Below, one piece after another: positions 24,826-33,520 of a DNA stretch of 64,000 nucleotides; position 1 is the first letter of the stretch; every line of letters starts with the position of its first letter. The notes under the pieces were generated by a model. That model was not told the origin of the DNA and did no database searches. It was given only the letters and a program-made list of their open reading frames with translations. The DNA is from Caballeronia temeraria (GTDB taxonomy: Bacteria; Pseudomonadota; Gammaproteobacteria; Burkholderiales; Burkholderiaceae), in assembly GCF_001544795.2 (NCBI RefSeq), contig NZ_FCOI02000017.1:1-64000 (forward strand), given 5' to 3'. A program made the position numbers and the translations under genes.

Positions 24826-25698
24826 TCACATCACTCGCGCTAGCCACAGCGCGACGTTAACGCAATAGACCTGAGTGTTCTGCAGGGCCTGCTGCTCAGT
24901 CTGCATCCCGTTTCCCGGAGGCTCGTCAACGAAGCTGGGAGCACCAAGTCGCGCGTCCCAGTTGTAGTCAGCAAAATGGTGAAAGGTGCTTTGAGCGATT
25001 GCAGGCCCTCCTCGGATCGACGGTTCGAACGCGACTGCAAGGTTGAAACGCCTCCCTGTTGCCTTGCTTCTGCCTTGTGCGATCACTCGAGCATATTCAC
25101 CGCCAGGCGCGGCAACGTCACCCTCATGGGGATGTGCCGGCAGGAACCGGATTGCGCCGGTCGAAGAGTCATGATCCGCCAGTACCGGATGCGCGGGTTC
25201 GACAATCGCGATTTCCTGAGCGTCTCCGTTTGCGCCGGAGTGAAAATTGGGCCAAGAGATGTGTGGCGTGAACGGGTCGTCACACACGCACCGGGACGGG
25301 TCGGGATCCACATTGCGCGTATGAAAATGATGCGCCTTCCCCACTCCGTCCAAACTCCAAACCGAACTGCCCACATCCATGTGATCCCTCGTGACCATCA
25401 GGCCGCGACCCGACTGCCGGAATCGCGTGATGCCTGCGCAGTCCTCGGCGGTCAGTCCATCCCCTTCGTCGACGCCGAACAGCCACAACTCGTCGAAGTC
25501 GGTTTCATCGAGCCGGGAGAGGGTTGAGTCTGGCCGTCCGAGCGGCTCACGGTCCCGCGCAACGACGTCGAAGGCCACGTGTCCTTGAGGACCCCGATAG
25601 GCCCTCAGTAGTTCCGCCAAGCGGCTGAACCGCGCAATCGACCAGTCGTCGGCATTCGGCGGGATAGTTGTTTGAAGCAGGATCTGAACGGTACGCAT
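24826..25698 (-). CDS. Conserved-looking hypothetical protein, glutamine-amidotransferase-like fold possible
   Basis: 290 residues. ATG 25698 opens MRTVQILLQTTIPP; the frame is open further to 25824 but the added residues look random. The N-terminal half shows alternating strands and helices: HVAFDVVARDRE, then DFDELWLFGVDEGDGLT followed by a helix and GRGLMVTRDHMDVGS. That layout is reminiscent of ThuA/class I glutamine-amidotransferase-like proteins. The middle contains many His and Asp residues (KAHHFHTRN, ISWPNFHSG). The C-terminal FHHFADYNWD and LWLARVM end is well formed. No signal peptide or membrane segment. I do not recognise the family, and it has no operon partner. Confidence 0.7.
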   Translation of the reverse strand: MRTVQILLQTTIPPNADDWSIARFSRLAELLRAYRGPQGHVAFDVVARDREPLGRPDSTLSRLDETDFDELWLFGVDEGDGLTAEDCAGITRFRQSGRGLMVTRDHMDVGSSVWSLDGVGKAHHFHTRNVDPDPSRCVCDDPFTPHISWPNFHSGANGDAQEIAIVEPAHPVLADHDSSTGAIRFLPAHPHEGDVAAPGGEYARVIAQGRSKATGRRFNLAVAFEPSIRGGPAIAQSTFHHFADYNWDARLGAPSFVDEPPGNGMQTEQQALQNTQVYCVNVALWLARVM

Positions 25699-26612
25699 GA
25701 TAGTAGTCGCATCAATCAATCGCGGAGCAATCGTCAGCAAGTGGCAACCATGGAGCTTGGCAAAGACGCGCCGAGATTGCGAAACAGGAGTCCGGGTTGC
25801 CAGGCAGCGATACCGCGTCCGCACCTTGCAGACTTACGGGATGGGCGGTGAGCTTTCGGCCAAAAAATACTGGCGACGTTTGCCGCACTGAAAATCGCCA
25901 CGAGCGCCGAGATCGGCTGCTCGAAAAGCATGCAGAGGCGCGGCTTGCACGGCTCAGGTTGTGTTCGAAAACTGTTTCTAGTGCTGATCGTGCATGAAAA
26001 AAGAACGGCCGCCGTCCAGCGACGGGCTGACGTTACGAGAGGAGCACTTCGGACGCAATGGCGACGTCACCTCCATCCTAGGCCAGCGGGAAGGCGTCGA
26101 CGCCGTTCATTTAGCGACGTTTTCGAACTCTCCCGCATCTCCCAACGCCCCCGCCTTCGGTTCCATACGGTGCCCACCCCGCGAGAAGGGACCGGCGCGC
26201 AGGCGGGAATACCGTGCGATCGCGGTGCGGTGGAATCGCCTATGCCCGGGCCGCGTGACCAAGCAACGCATCCTGAATTGATTCGAGACACTCGACGGCC
26301 GGAAGCAAGCATTTGATGGTGTGGCGCAGGCAATGATTTGACAAGCCGCATCCCGAAAGGCGAAGCAGCATTACGCAATAACTGCGCAGGCGGATGGAAG
26401 AGATGCACGTCGGCCCGCGGTAGGACGGATCGATTCGTGTGGCGCTGGGCGCATTCGGCATGCGCGGGCTAGTCTAGCAATCAACCGGTAAGGAGCAACG
26501 ATTAGAACCGACGCAAACATCCGGCGCTCATCCCACGCGCAGTGTCCTCGGCACGCCGGGTGTGCAGCTCGGTGACACGCAGTCAACCGGCGCAGCCGAC
26601 CAGACTACCCGC
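25699..26612. other. Gene-poor DNA before the sigma-54 regulator
   Basis: About 900 bases with several short open frames on both strands but no recognisable protein, ribosome-binding site or tRNA. A minus-strand stretch near 26280-26460 has a faintly transposase-like look (NHCLRHTIKCLLPAVECLES) that I cannot confirm. Confidence 0.35.
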
Positions 26613-28433
26613 TCACTCCACTTGACGAATCGACCGTTCGACGCGGATGCCATGCCGCTTCATCTTCGCGTAGAGCGCGGGCTTCGACACTTGCAGGAGC
26701 TTCGCGCAATGCGTCACATTGAGATGGCACGCCTTCAACGCACTTTCGATGGCGAGGCGCTCCGCCTCCTTCAGCGACACCGGCTCGCCATGACGCTCCG
26801 CCGGCCCATCCCGCGCCGGCGAAACCGATGCGCCGCCCAAAAACGCCGATACATCCGCCACAGGCTCGCCTTCGTTGAAGTTGACGATCTTCTCTACGAG
26901 ATTCTCGATTTCGCGCACATTACCCGGCCAGTCATGCGCTTCGAGTTGCCGCAGTGCCCGCTCCGCGATGTCGGGCCTCGGCTTGTGCATGCGCGCGCAG
27001 TATCGATCGAGGAAGAACGCGGCCATCGCGCGGATATCCTCGCGACGCTCGCGCAGCGGCGCAATCATGATCTCGATCACGTTGCAGCGATAGTACAAAT
27101 CCTCGCGAAACGTCTTCGCGAGCACCATCGAAGCGAGATCGCGATTGCTCGCGCAAATGATGCGCACGTCGACAGGAATGCCGCGCGTGTCGCCGATGCG
27201 CGTGACTTCGCGCTCCTGCAGTACGCGCAAGAGCTTCGCCTGCACGTCGATGGGCAACTCCGAGATTTCGTCCAGAAACACCGTGCCGCCGTCCGCGGAT
27301 TCGAACTTGCCCGGACGGCCTTCCCGCGCCGCCCCGGTAAAACTGCCGGGCGCATGGCCGAAAAGCTCGCTTTCGATCAGCGCATGCGGCAGCGCCGCGC
27401 AATTGATCGCGATGAACGGCAGCGTGGCGCGCGCGCTTGCATTGTGGATCGCCTGCGCGAACACTTCCTTGCCGACGCCGCTCTCGCCAGACAACAACAC
27501 GTTCGACGCGCCGCGGGCCGCCTTTTTCGCCGCATCGACCGCGCGCTTGAGGCCCGTATTGGAGCCGATCACGTTGTCGAATGTAAAGCGTGCGTGATTG
27601 CCCGCGTAGCGCCCCGCCATCTTGCGCACGCGCCGCATCTCGCGAAACGTGTTGACGACCGACACCACCTCGCCGCAACGGTTCTTGATCGGGATAGCGG
27701 TATCGAGCAGGTGCAAGTGGCGCGCGGGCGAATCGATGATGAGCTCGCGATCGACGTAACCCACACCTGTCCGATAGATCGGCCCGACGATCGGCTCGAA
27801 ATCGATCACTTCGTTGAGCGTCTTGCCGATGCTCGTCCGCGGATCGATGCCCAGAATGCGTCCCGCGACCGAATTGACGTGGCGCAACACCTGACCCTGT
27901 CCAATCACCATCAGCCCATCGCCAATATGGTCGATGATCGCGCGCTGTTCCTCGACGAGCGTGTCGTAGGCGGCCAGGTCGAACGCGCTTTGCAGCAGCA
28001 CGTCGAGCGTCGCGCCGAGCAGCGTGATCCACGGCGCGGGCGTCGCGTCATTCGCCGCTTCATTCGCCGCCTCCCGCCAGCGCAACGCGACGAGAAACAC
28101 CCGGCGGCCATGCGCATCGACACGCAGCGCAAACGCCTGCGCTATCGATGCACCGGCGTCCCGCAGCGCCAGCGTCACGCAGCGGCCGCCCGATGAAACC
28201 GTGGCCGCTTCGGCGAGCGCGGCGAGGCCGGCTGAAGGACAGCGCGCGAAAAAGGAATCGAGCGCGGCATCGCCTATTTGCGCGAGCGGTTCGAGCACAT
28301 GGCCGCTGCGATCCAGCGTGAAGATGCACGCCCTGGCCTCGCGCGCGGCCAGGCGGCGCGCATCGCGCCATCTGAGCGACGCGAGCGCGCTCTCGAGTGT
28401 GGCGATGTTGGGATCGAGCGCGACGGTGGCCAT
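26613..28433 (-). CDS. Sigma-54-dependent enhancer-binding regulator with PAS-like sensor
   Basis: 606 residues. An N-terminal sensory region (about 1-160) is followed by a PAS-like domain (about 160-265: AIIDHIGDGLMVIGQ, then NRCGEVVSVVNTFREM). The AAA+ domain has Walker A GESGVGKE (316-323), the sigma-54 contact loop as GSFTGA (363-368, usual form GAFTGA) and Walker B GGTVFLDEI (382-390). A Fis-type helix-turn-helix closes it (CHLNVTHCAKLLQVSKPALY, near 575-594). There is no receiver domain, so it senses a ligand directly, like the PrpR/AcoR/LevR class. It lies 83 bases downstream of the last gene of an acyl-CoA operon that begins with a -24/-12 promoter, so it is the probable activator of that operon. 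Confidence 0.95.
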   Translation of the reverse strand: MATVALDPNIATLESALASLRWRDARRLAAREARACIFTLDRSGHVLEPLAQIGDAALDSFFARCPSAGLAALAEAATVSSGGRCVTLALRDAGASIAQAFALRVDAHGRRVFLVALRWREAANEAANDATPAPWITLLGATLDVLLQSAFDLAAYDTLVEEQRAIIDHIGDGLMVIGQGQVLRHVNSVAGRILGIDPRTSIGKTLNEVIDFEPIVGPIYRTGVGYVDRELIIDSPARHLHLLDTAIPIKNRCGEVVSVVNTFREMRRVRKMAGRYAGNHARFTFDNVIGSNTGLKRAVDAAKKAARGASNVLLSGESGVGKEVFAQAIHNASARATLPFIAINCAALPHALIESELFGHAPGSFTGAAREGRPGKFESADGGTVFLDEISELPIDVQAKLLRVLQEREVTRIGDTRGIPVDVRIICASNRDLASMVLAKTFREDLYYRCNVIEIMIAPLRERREDIRAMAAFFLDRYCARMHKPRPDIAERALRQLEAHDWPGNVREIENLVEKIVNFNEGEPVADVSAFLGGASVSPARDGPAERHGEPVSLKEAERLAIESALKACHLNVTHCAKLLQVSKPALYAKMKRHGIRVERSIRQVE

Positions 28434-28516
28434 ATCTACCTGCGATGCGGTGGGTCAACGGCTTCGAATGTAACAGGACAAAATCCCGCCGCCCCGCGCA
28501 TCGCGGCACCGCGCGC

Positions 28517-29650
28517 TCAGTCCTTCTGCGCGATCGCCGTGAGCGCGCCGCCGTTCAGCCGATACACCGTGACGGGCGCATCGATCCAGTCGCCGTTGGA
28601 ATCGAACTTGACGGGGCCGAGAATACTGTCGAACGACTGATCGCGCAGCGCCTTCACGAATATCTCCGGTTTCGCCGATCCCGCCTTGCGCATCGCATCC
28701 GCGACGACGAGCGTCGCCGCATAGAACGCGGGCGCGTAGGTATCGACATCGGCGCTGAACGCATCCCTGAACTTAGCGCGGAAGGCCTTGCCGTCGGGCA
28801 GCGTGTCGAGCGGCGCGCCGCCTTGCGCGCAGAACATGCGCTTGTCTGCGACGCCTGCCGAGAGCTTGTCGAATTCGGGCGAACAGATGCCGTCGCCGCC
28901 GACGAGCGTCGCGCTCAGGCCCAGCTCGCCCATTTGCCGCGCGAGCGTCGCGGCCTGCGCGTAGTAGCCGCCGTAGAACACCACCTGCGGATTGCGCGAT
29001 TTGATCTGCGTGAGAATGGCCTTGAAGTCGGTCGCCTTGTCCGTGCTGTACTCGCGCGCGACGATCTGCAAGCCTTCCTTCTGCGCGGTCTTGATGAACA
29101 CGTCCGCGACGCCCGTGCCGTAGGCGGTGCGGTCGTCGATGACGGCGGCGCGTTGCGCGCCCAGCACCTTCGTCGCGTAGACCGCCATGCGTCCGCCCAT
29201 CACGTTATCGTTGGTGGCGAGGCGGAACACGTACGGATAGCCGAGATGCGTGAGGTCCGGGTTCGACGAGGCGCCCGTCATCATCACGACTTTGGCGTCG
29301 TTGTAAATACGCGCGGCCGGAATGCTCACGCCCGAGTTGTAGTGACCGATGACCGCCGACACGCCGTCGTCGACGAGCTTCTGCGCGACGTTGACGCCGA
29401 CTTTCGGGTCGCCCTGATCGTCCATCGAAATCAGCTCGAATTTCACCGGCTTGCCCGCGATCGCGAAGCCCTTCGCGTTCAATTCGTCGATGGCGAGCCG
29501 CACGCCGCGCTCGTCGTCCTTGCCGCTCGACGCCGCACTGCCGGTCAGCGGGCCGGCCACGCCGATCTTAACGACTTCCTGCGCACGCGCCGCGCCGCAT
29601 AGCATCGCCGCGCATGCAATGAACGTGATTGCCGTATTCATCGGTTTCAT
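28517..29650 (-). CDS. Branched-chain amino acid-type ABC binding protein (LivJ/LivK family)
   Basis: 377 residues. Signal peptide MKPMNTAITFIACAAMLCGA with cleavage near AARAQE, then the family strand VVKIGVAGPLTGSAAS. Other landmarks are VSAVIGHYNSGVSIPAA (ligand contact loop), NPDLTHLGYPYVFRLATND and KRMFCAQGG. These proteins bind hydrophobic amino acids, aromatic acids or amides in the periplasm. The start overlaps the stop of the HAD gene (ATGA). No LivHMGF genes are present, so it must use a transporter encoded elsewhere. As part of an acyl-CoA operon it probably captures the acid that the CoA ligase activates. Confidence 0.94.
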   Translation of the reverse strand: MKPMNTAITFIACAAMLCGAARAQEVVKIGVAGPLTGSAASSGKDDERGVRLAIDELNAKGFAIAGKPVKFELISMDDQGDPKVGVNVAQKLVDDGVSAVIGHYNSGVSIPAARIYNDAKVVMMTGASSNPDLTHLGYPYVFRLATNDNVMGGRMAVYATKVLGAQRAAVIDDRTAYGTGVADVFIKTAQKEGLQIVAREYSTDKATDFKAILTQIKSRNPQVVFYGGYYAQAATLARQMGELGLSATLVGGDGICSPEFDKLSAGVADKRMFCAQGGAPLDTLPDGKAFRAKFRDAFSADVDTYAPAFYAATLVVADAMRKAGSAKPEIFVKALRDQSFDSILGPVKFDSNGDWIDAPVTVYRLNGGALTAIAQKD

Positions 29651-30366
29651 CGTGATTCTCCCGTCGCAATGAGTGTCAGATTCTCAAGAAGGTCCCGTAC
29701 CGGCGACAAGGTGTCGAACTCGAAATCCGGGCGCGGCTGCCACGCGCCGAGCGTGTCCGCGCCGCGATTGATCCATGCGACCGCCATGCCGAGCGGCTTC
29801 GCGCCGTCGATGTCGGCCCAGCTCGCGAGCGAGCAGTGCAACACGTCTTGCGCCGGCAGCGCGAGGCGGTCGAGCGCGAGCTTGAAGATCGCCTCGGAAG
29901 GCTTGTACGCCTGCGCCATCTCGGCCGTCGTCACATGCTCGAAATAGCGCGTGAGCTGCGTGCGCCGCCACAAGTCGCTGTCCATGTTGGTGATCGGCAT
30001 CAGCGGATAGCGCGACGCCGCCCAGTCGAGAAACGGCTCGGCGTCCGCATGCGCGGGCGAGGCCTCGACGAGATGCGCGAGGAACAGGTCGGTCAGCTCG
30101 TCCAGCGCGTGGCCGTTGCGCGCGCCGGGCCAGCGCGCATCGAGCACGGCGGCGAGCGCCTCGCCCGCCACGTCGCGGTAACGAGCGTACGCCTGCCCGC
30201 GATACAGCCGCACATTGCGGATATCCCAGTCGAGATAGATGTCGAACATCGCGTCGCCGGTCTCGATCGACAGCCGCCGCAACACTTCCGCGATGCCGAG
30301 CGTGCCGCCGTGATCCACATCGACGAGCGTGCCGAAGTAATCGAAAGTCAGGGCTTTGGGGTTCAT
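29647..30366 (-). CDS. HAD hydrolase, haloacid dehalogenase-like (type II)
   Basis: 239 residues. Motif I FDYFGTLVD places the nucleophilic Asp in the D-x-x-GT context of L-2-haloacid dehalogenases rather than the DxD of phosphatases. Further on come PITNMDSDLWRR (motif II), YKPSEAIFKLALDRL (motif III Lys) and CSLASWADIDGAK with AVAWINR (motif IV), each closely parallel to haloacid dehalogenases. It may hydrolyse a 2-halo or similar acid, but the subfamily also includes phosphatases. Both ends overlap neighbours by ATGA, so it is translated with the enoyl-CoA hydratase and the binding protein. Confidence 0.9.
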   Translation of the reverse strand: MNPKALTFDYFGTLVDVDHGGTLGIAEVLRRLSIETGDAMFDIYLDWDIRNVRLYRGQAYARYRDVAGEALAAVLDARWPGARNGHALDELTDLFLAHLVEASPAHADAEPFLDWAASRYPLMPITNMDSDLWRRTQLTRYFEHVTTAEMAQAYKPSEAIFKLALDRLALPAQDVLHCSLASWADIDGAKPLGMAVAWINRGADTLGAWQPRPDFEFDTLSPVRDLLENLTLIATGESR

Positions 30367-31133
30367 TGCGCGCGCTCTTTTCTCGTGGCGAACTGCTTGA
30401 CGCGTTCGGCGGCCTCGGGATCGGCGAAGGCGTCGATCGTCGCGTCGAACTCGAGTTCGAGACTCCGTGCGAGCGATTCGCTCAATTGCGTCGTGACGAG
30501 ACGCTTCAGGCGCGCGATCGAACCGGGCGATTGCTCCGCGATGCGCGCGGCGAGCGCGATCGCCGTATCGAGCATCGCGTCGCGCGGCACGACGCGATTG
30601 ACGAGTCCCATCGACATCAGCGATTGCGCGCTTTGCCGCTCGCCGAGCAGCCACAATTCCATTGCGCGTTGATGGCCGAGCGCCTGCGGGAGCAAATGCG
30701 TGACGCCGCCCGTGACGAACTGGCCCCACGCCATCTCCGGAAAGAACGCGACGAGATCGTCCGACGCCACGACCATGTCGCAATTGAGCATCCACTCGAA
30801 GCCGCCGCCGACGGCAAAGCCATGCACAGCGCCAATGACGGGCTTCGCGTTGAACATCAGATCGCGCGTGATGCGCTGGATGCGTTCGATATGCAGACGA
30901 ATGCTTGCGTGGGTCGCGCTCTGCTCGCCGAACTCCTTGAGATCGTCGCCCGCGCAGAACGCACGGCCCGCGCCCGTCAGCACGATGACGCGGCACGAGG
31001 CGTCGTCGTTCGCGCCTTGCAGCGCCTCGTGCAGACCGTCGAGCAGCGCGCCGCCGATCGCGTTCATGCGCTCCGGGCGGTCAAGCGTCACCACCCGAAG
31101 CAGTCCATCCGTGTGTGTCTTGACGTAGTTCAT
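30363..31133 (-). CDS. Enoyl-CoA hydratase/isomerase-family protein
   Basis: 256 residues of crotonase fold. The CoA/oxyanion segments AFCAGDDLKEFGE and VHGFAVGGGFEWML are present. Both acid/base glutamates of true hydratases appear conserved, one in FFPEMAWG and the other in RAMELWLLG. It probably hydrates or isomerises an unsaturated acyl-CoA produced from the ligase product. It overlaps its neighbours by ATGA at both ends. Confidence 0.93.
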   Translation of the reverse strand: MNYVKTHTDGLLRVVTLDRPERMNAIGGALLDGLHEALQGANDDASCRVIVLTGAGRAFCAGDDLKEFGEQSATHASIRLHIERIQRITRDLMFNAKPVIGAVHGFAVGGGFEWMLNCDMVVASDDLVAFFPEMAWGQFVTGGVTHLLPQALGHQRAMELWLLGERQSAQSLMSMGLVNRVVPRDAMLDTAIALAARIAEQSPGSIARLKRLVTTQLSESLARSLELEFDATIDAFADPEAAERVKQFATRKERAQ

Positions 31134-32479
31134 GCGGGCTCCCTGTCGATCCAGCGTGTCTTGCCTTCGGTGCGCGGAAAGTGCTCGAACGGGACGATGG
31201 TCACAGCCGCGCTCGCGCCGATGCGTTCGCGCACGGCCGCCTCGATACGCGCGGCGGCATCGTTCCAGCGTGCGACGGGCAAGCCGTTCGCGGCCTCGAC
31301 CCTCATCGCGATGCGGTCGTAGGGCCCCGGCCCTTTCAGCACGATGCGGAACATGCCCGATGCCCATTGCGGCAACGCCTCGACCGCGAGCCGTACCGCG
31401 CCCGGGAACACGTTGACGCCGCGCACGTTGAACATGTCGTCGGTGCGGCCCGTCACGCGAAAGCGCCAGGCGCTGCGGCCATCGGGGCCGGCATCCGTGC
31501 CCGTCACCGTGACGACATCGCGTGTGCGATAGCGCACGAGCGGCTGGCACTGCTTGCGCAAATGCGTGCAGACGAGTTCGCCTGTCGTGCCGGCTTCGAT
31601 CGGCAGACGCGCGAGCGTATGCGGATCGATGATCTCGGCGAACACCACGTCCGCTGCGTGATACAGCAGATCGGTCGTCCAGTCCGTCTGGCCGCCGAGA
31701 ATGCTCAGCACTTCCGAGAGGCCGAAGTTCGCATTGCGCACCGCGAAGCCCCACTTCTCCTCCATTGCGGCGCGTAACTCCGGATTGTCGAGACCGGCCT
31801 CGCCGCCGAAAAGCCCGAGCTTCAGCCCGAGGTCGCGCGGCGCGGGGCCGCCGCTCTCGCGCAGCACCTGCTCGATCAGCGCCGGATAGGACGGCGTGCA
31901 TGAAATCGCGTCGATGCCGAGATTCAGGATCGAATCGATCAGAAGCCGCGTGTTGCCGACGCCGAACGGCACGACGGTCGCGCCGGCGGCCTCGAGAATC
32001 GTGTGATCGGTGAAGCCGCCCGTCCACATGCAGTAGTTGAGGCAGTGCACGACGCGATGCTCCGGGCGCAGTCCCGCCGCCCACATCGATCGCGCGCCGA
32101 CGCGGGCGATATCCGCAGCATCGCGCGCGCTGTTGGCGAGGATCAGCGGCCGACCCGTCGTCCCCGACGTGCGATGCAGCCGCGCGATGCCGCTCTCCGT
32201 GCACGCGACGTAATCGCCATATGGCGACGCGTTCTCCTGGCTTACGCGCAAGTCGTCCTTCTCGGTAAAGGGCATCTCCTGCAGCGTGTCGAGCGTGATG
32301 TCGTCGCGGCCGGCCCAGCGCGCGAGTTTCGTTCGATAGAACGCGGACATCGCGCGCAGATACGGCCAGTGAGCTGCCCATAGCGCATCCTGATGACGCC
32401 GCACTTCGTCGAGCGGCAGCGTCTCGAACGCTTCATCGAAGTAGACGCCGTGCGTCGGCGAATGAACTGCTATGTTCAT
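31130..32479 (-). CDS. Phenylacetate-CoA ligase-like AMP-forming acyl-CoA synthetase
   Basis: 449 residues, close to the 430-440 of PaaK. P-loop-like RLHRTSGTTGRPL, the AMP-binding segment with SCTPSYPALIEQ, FGGEAGLDNPELR, RNANFGLSE, and the hinge RVTGRTDDMFNVRGVNVFPG. The C-terminal domain ends TEGKTRWIDRE with the catalytic lysine position. PaaK-type enzymes activate aryl-acetic, benzoic or related acids to CoA thioesters in the cytoplasm. The substrate is unknown here because no Paa epoxidase or ring-cleavage genes accompany it. Confidence 0.93.
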   Translation of the reverse strand: MNIAVHSPTHGVYFDEAFETLPLDEVRRHQDALWAAHWPYLRAMSAFYRTKLARWAGRDDITLDTLQEMPFTEKDDLRVSQENASPYGDYVACTESGIARLHRTSGTTGRPLILANSARDAADIARVGARSMWAAGLRPEHRVVHCLNYCMWTGGFTDHTILEAAGATVVPFGVGNTRLLIDSILNLGIDAISCTPSYPALIEQVLRESGGPAPRDLGLKLGLFGGEAGLDNPELRAAMEEKWGFAVRNANFGLSEVLSILGGQTDWTTDLLYHAADVVFAEIIDPHTLARLPIEAGTTGELVCTHLRKQCQPLVRYRTRDVVTVTGTDAGPDGRSAWRFRVTGRTDDMFNVRGVNVFPGAVRLAVEALPQWASGMFRIVLKGPGPYDRIAMRVEAANGLPVARWNDAAARIEAAVRERIGASAAVTIVPFEHFPRTEGKTRWIDREPA

Positions 32480-32503
32480 GTGTGGTCCTCTGTCGTGTCG
32501 GCG

Positions 32504-32908
32504 TTATTGGGCGCGGCGGCGTTTCGCGGCGCGTGCTTCGATCGCGGACCGCTCGACGATCGCCCGCGCGTGGCTCGCGGTGCCGATCGGCCCGCCCGCA
32601 TCGGTGGCGACGATGTCGAACCAGTACAGCGCGCCGTCGATGTCCCGGAAGGTCGCGGTCGCGGATACTTCGGCGCCAAGCGGCGTCGGCGCGAGATGAC
32701 TGAGATGTGTCGTCACGCCGACGGACAGTTGCCCGTCGCCGACGGCGTCGCGCAGCACATTGGCGCAAGCGCGCTCAATCAGCGACAGGAGCGCGGGCGT
32801 AGACAGTACATCGGGGTAGCGCTCCTCCGCCTCGCGCGCGTGGGCGGCTGCGAGGTCCGCGGATGTGACGGTGTGGGTGAGCGTTGCGGCTCGGCCTCGT
32901 TCGATCAT
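32504..32908 (-). CDS. Hotdog-fold thioesterase, fluoroacetyl-CoA thioesterase-like
   Basis: 134 residues, the length of FlK-type thioesterases. The central motif STPALLSLIERACANVL carries the catalytic Thr and Glu positions, and VTTHLSHLAPTPLG the His. RFG/DIDGALYWFDIVATDAG completes the hotdog sheet. The family releases CoA from short or halogenated acyl thioesters. It is the first gene of the sigma-54 operon, 24 bases before the CoA ligase, and could act as a safety valve for trapped CoA. The co-occurrence with a haloacid-dehalogenase-like gene is suggestive but not proof of halogenated substrates. Confidence 0.88.
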   Translation of the reverse strand: MIERGRAATLTHTVTSADLAAAHAREAEERYPDVLSTPALLSLIERACANVLRDAVGDGQLSVGVTTHLSHLAPTPLGAEVSATATFRDIDGALYWFDIVATDAGGPIGTASHARAIVERSAIEARAAKRRRAQ

Positions 32909-32940
32909 GTGCGGCTCCGGGTTGTGTAGCCGCCATCAAG

Positions 32941-32955
32941 GCAAGGTCCGGGCCA
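32941..32955 (-). promoter_or_regulatory. Sigma-54 (-24/-12) promoter of the acyl-CoA operon
   Basis: On the minus strand TGGCCCGGACCTTGC: GG and GC are separated by exactly 10 bases, matching TGGCAC-N5-TTGC at 9 of the 10 conserved positions (A to C at one). Transcription should begin near 32930, 22 bases before the ATG of the thioesterase gene. The only sigma-54 activator in the window is encoded at the other end of this operon. Confidence 0.7.
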
Positions 32956-32964
32956 TATGCGACA

Positions 32965-32985
32965 AAGCCCCGTCCGGCGGGGCTT
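32965..32985 (+). terminator. Terminator-like hairpin
   Basis: AAGCCCCG-TCCGG-CGGGGCTT, a perfect 8-bp stem with a 5-base loop, followed after CGGGC by TTTT on the plus strand. No gene ending just before it is visible on either strand, so it may insulate the sigma-54 promoter or be left over from a lost gene. Confidence 0.5.
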
Positions 32986-33520
32986 CGGGCTTTTCTGAAG
33001 GACATTGACACGGTAAAGCGTAAAGATTCTTGACGTTGCGATTTGCTACGGACGTCTTGGCGGCTGATGCCGCAGTCCTTGCACGATGATGAGCGTCCGC
33101 TGACCACCTATGGCCGGTCAAATGCGCTGCGTCGCCTGCCGGGCCTCTGAACGTCGCTCGAGCATGCTCGTCGACACATGCGAGAGCAGCCAATCCGCCT
33201 CATCAAAGGCGGAACGGCCCTCCGTGCGCGAACCGTCCAACAAGCCGACGGACACGTTTCGATGCGGTCGATCGTCTCGGCGGATCGGCCGCGGCCTGTC
33301 GAAGGCCGTTACCAAATCATCGAATCGTGAGCGTCGCAAAGCATTCCACCGGGCGCGCGGCCGAACGATATGACGCTTGGGCGATCGGCCTGCACTCGCC
33401 GATCGGAAGCTTTACCGTGCCGAGCAGACCAGCGCGATCGCGTGGATCTTCGACTTGGGCGTGCGCGCGCCGGAGCGGCGGCGCGCGCCATGGCCACTGA
33501 GCCTCGGATCGATCGGCCGG
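32986..33520. other. Upstream region of the sigma-54 operon, otherwise non-coding
   Basis: No gene is supportable. About 105 bases upstream of the -24 element lies GCGGC-TGAT-GCCGC (33060-33073), a short exact inverted repeat at the right distance for an enhancer site of the sigma-54 activator. This is a weak candidate only. Confidence 0.35.

Noticed and set aside
26240..26460. Possible transposase fragment (NHCLRHTIKC-like segment)
   Set aside because: Too short, no catalytic motif, no terminal inverted repeats or target duplication visible.
23766..26612. Genomic island or prophage boundary
   Set aside because: Gene-poor DNA is present, but I find no integrase, tRNA, direct repeats or phage gene to support it.
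32965..32985. Terminator of a hidden small gene left of the hairpin
   Set aside because: No plus-strand frame with a ribosome-binding site ends just before it; that DNA is the promoter and start of the minus-strand thioesterase gene.
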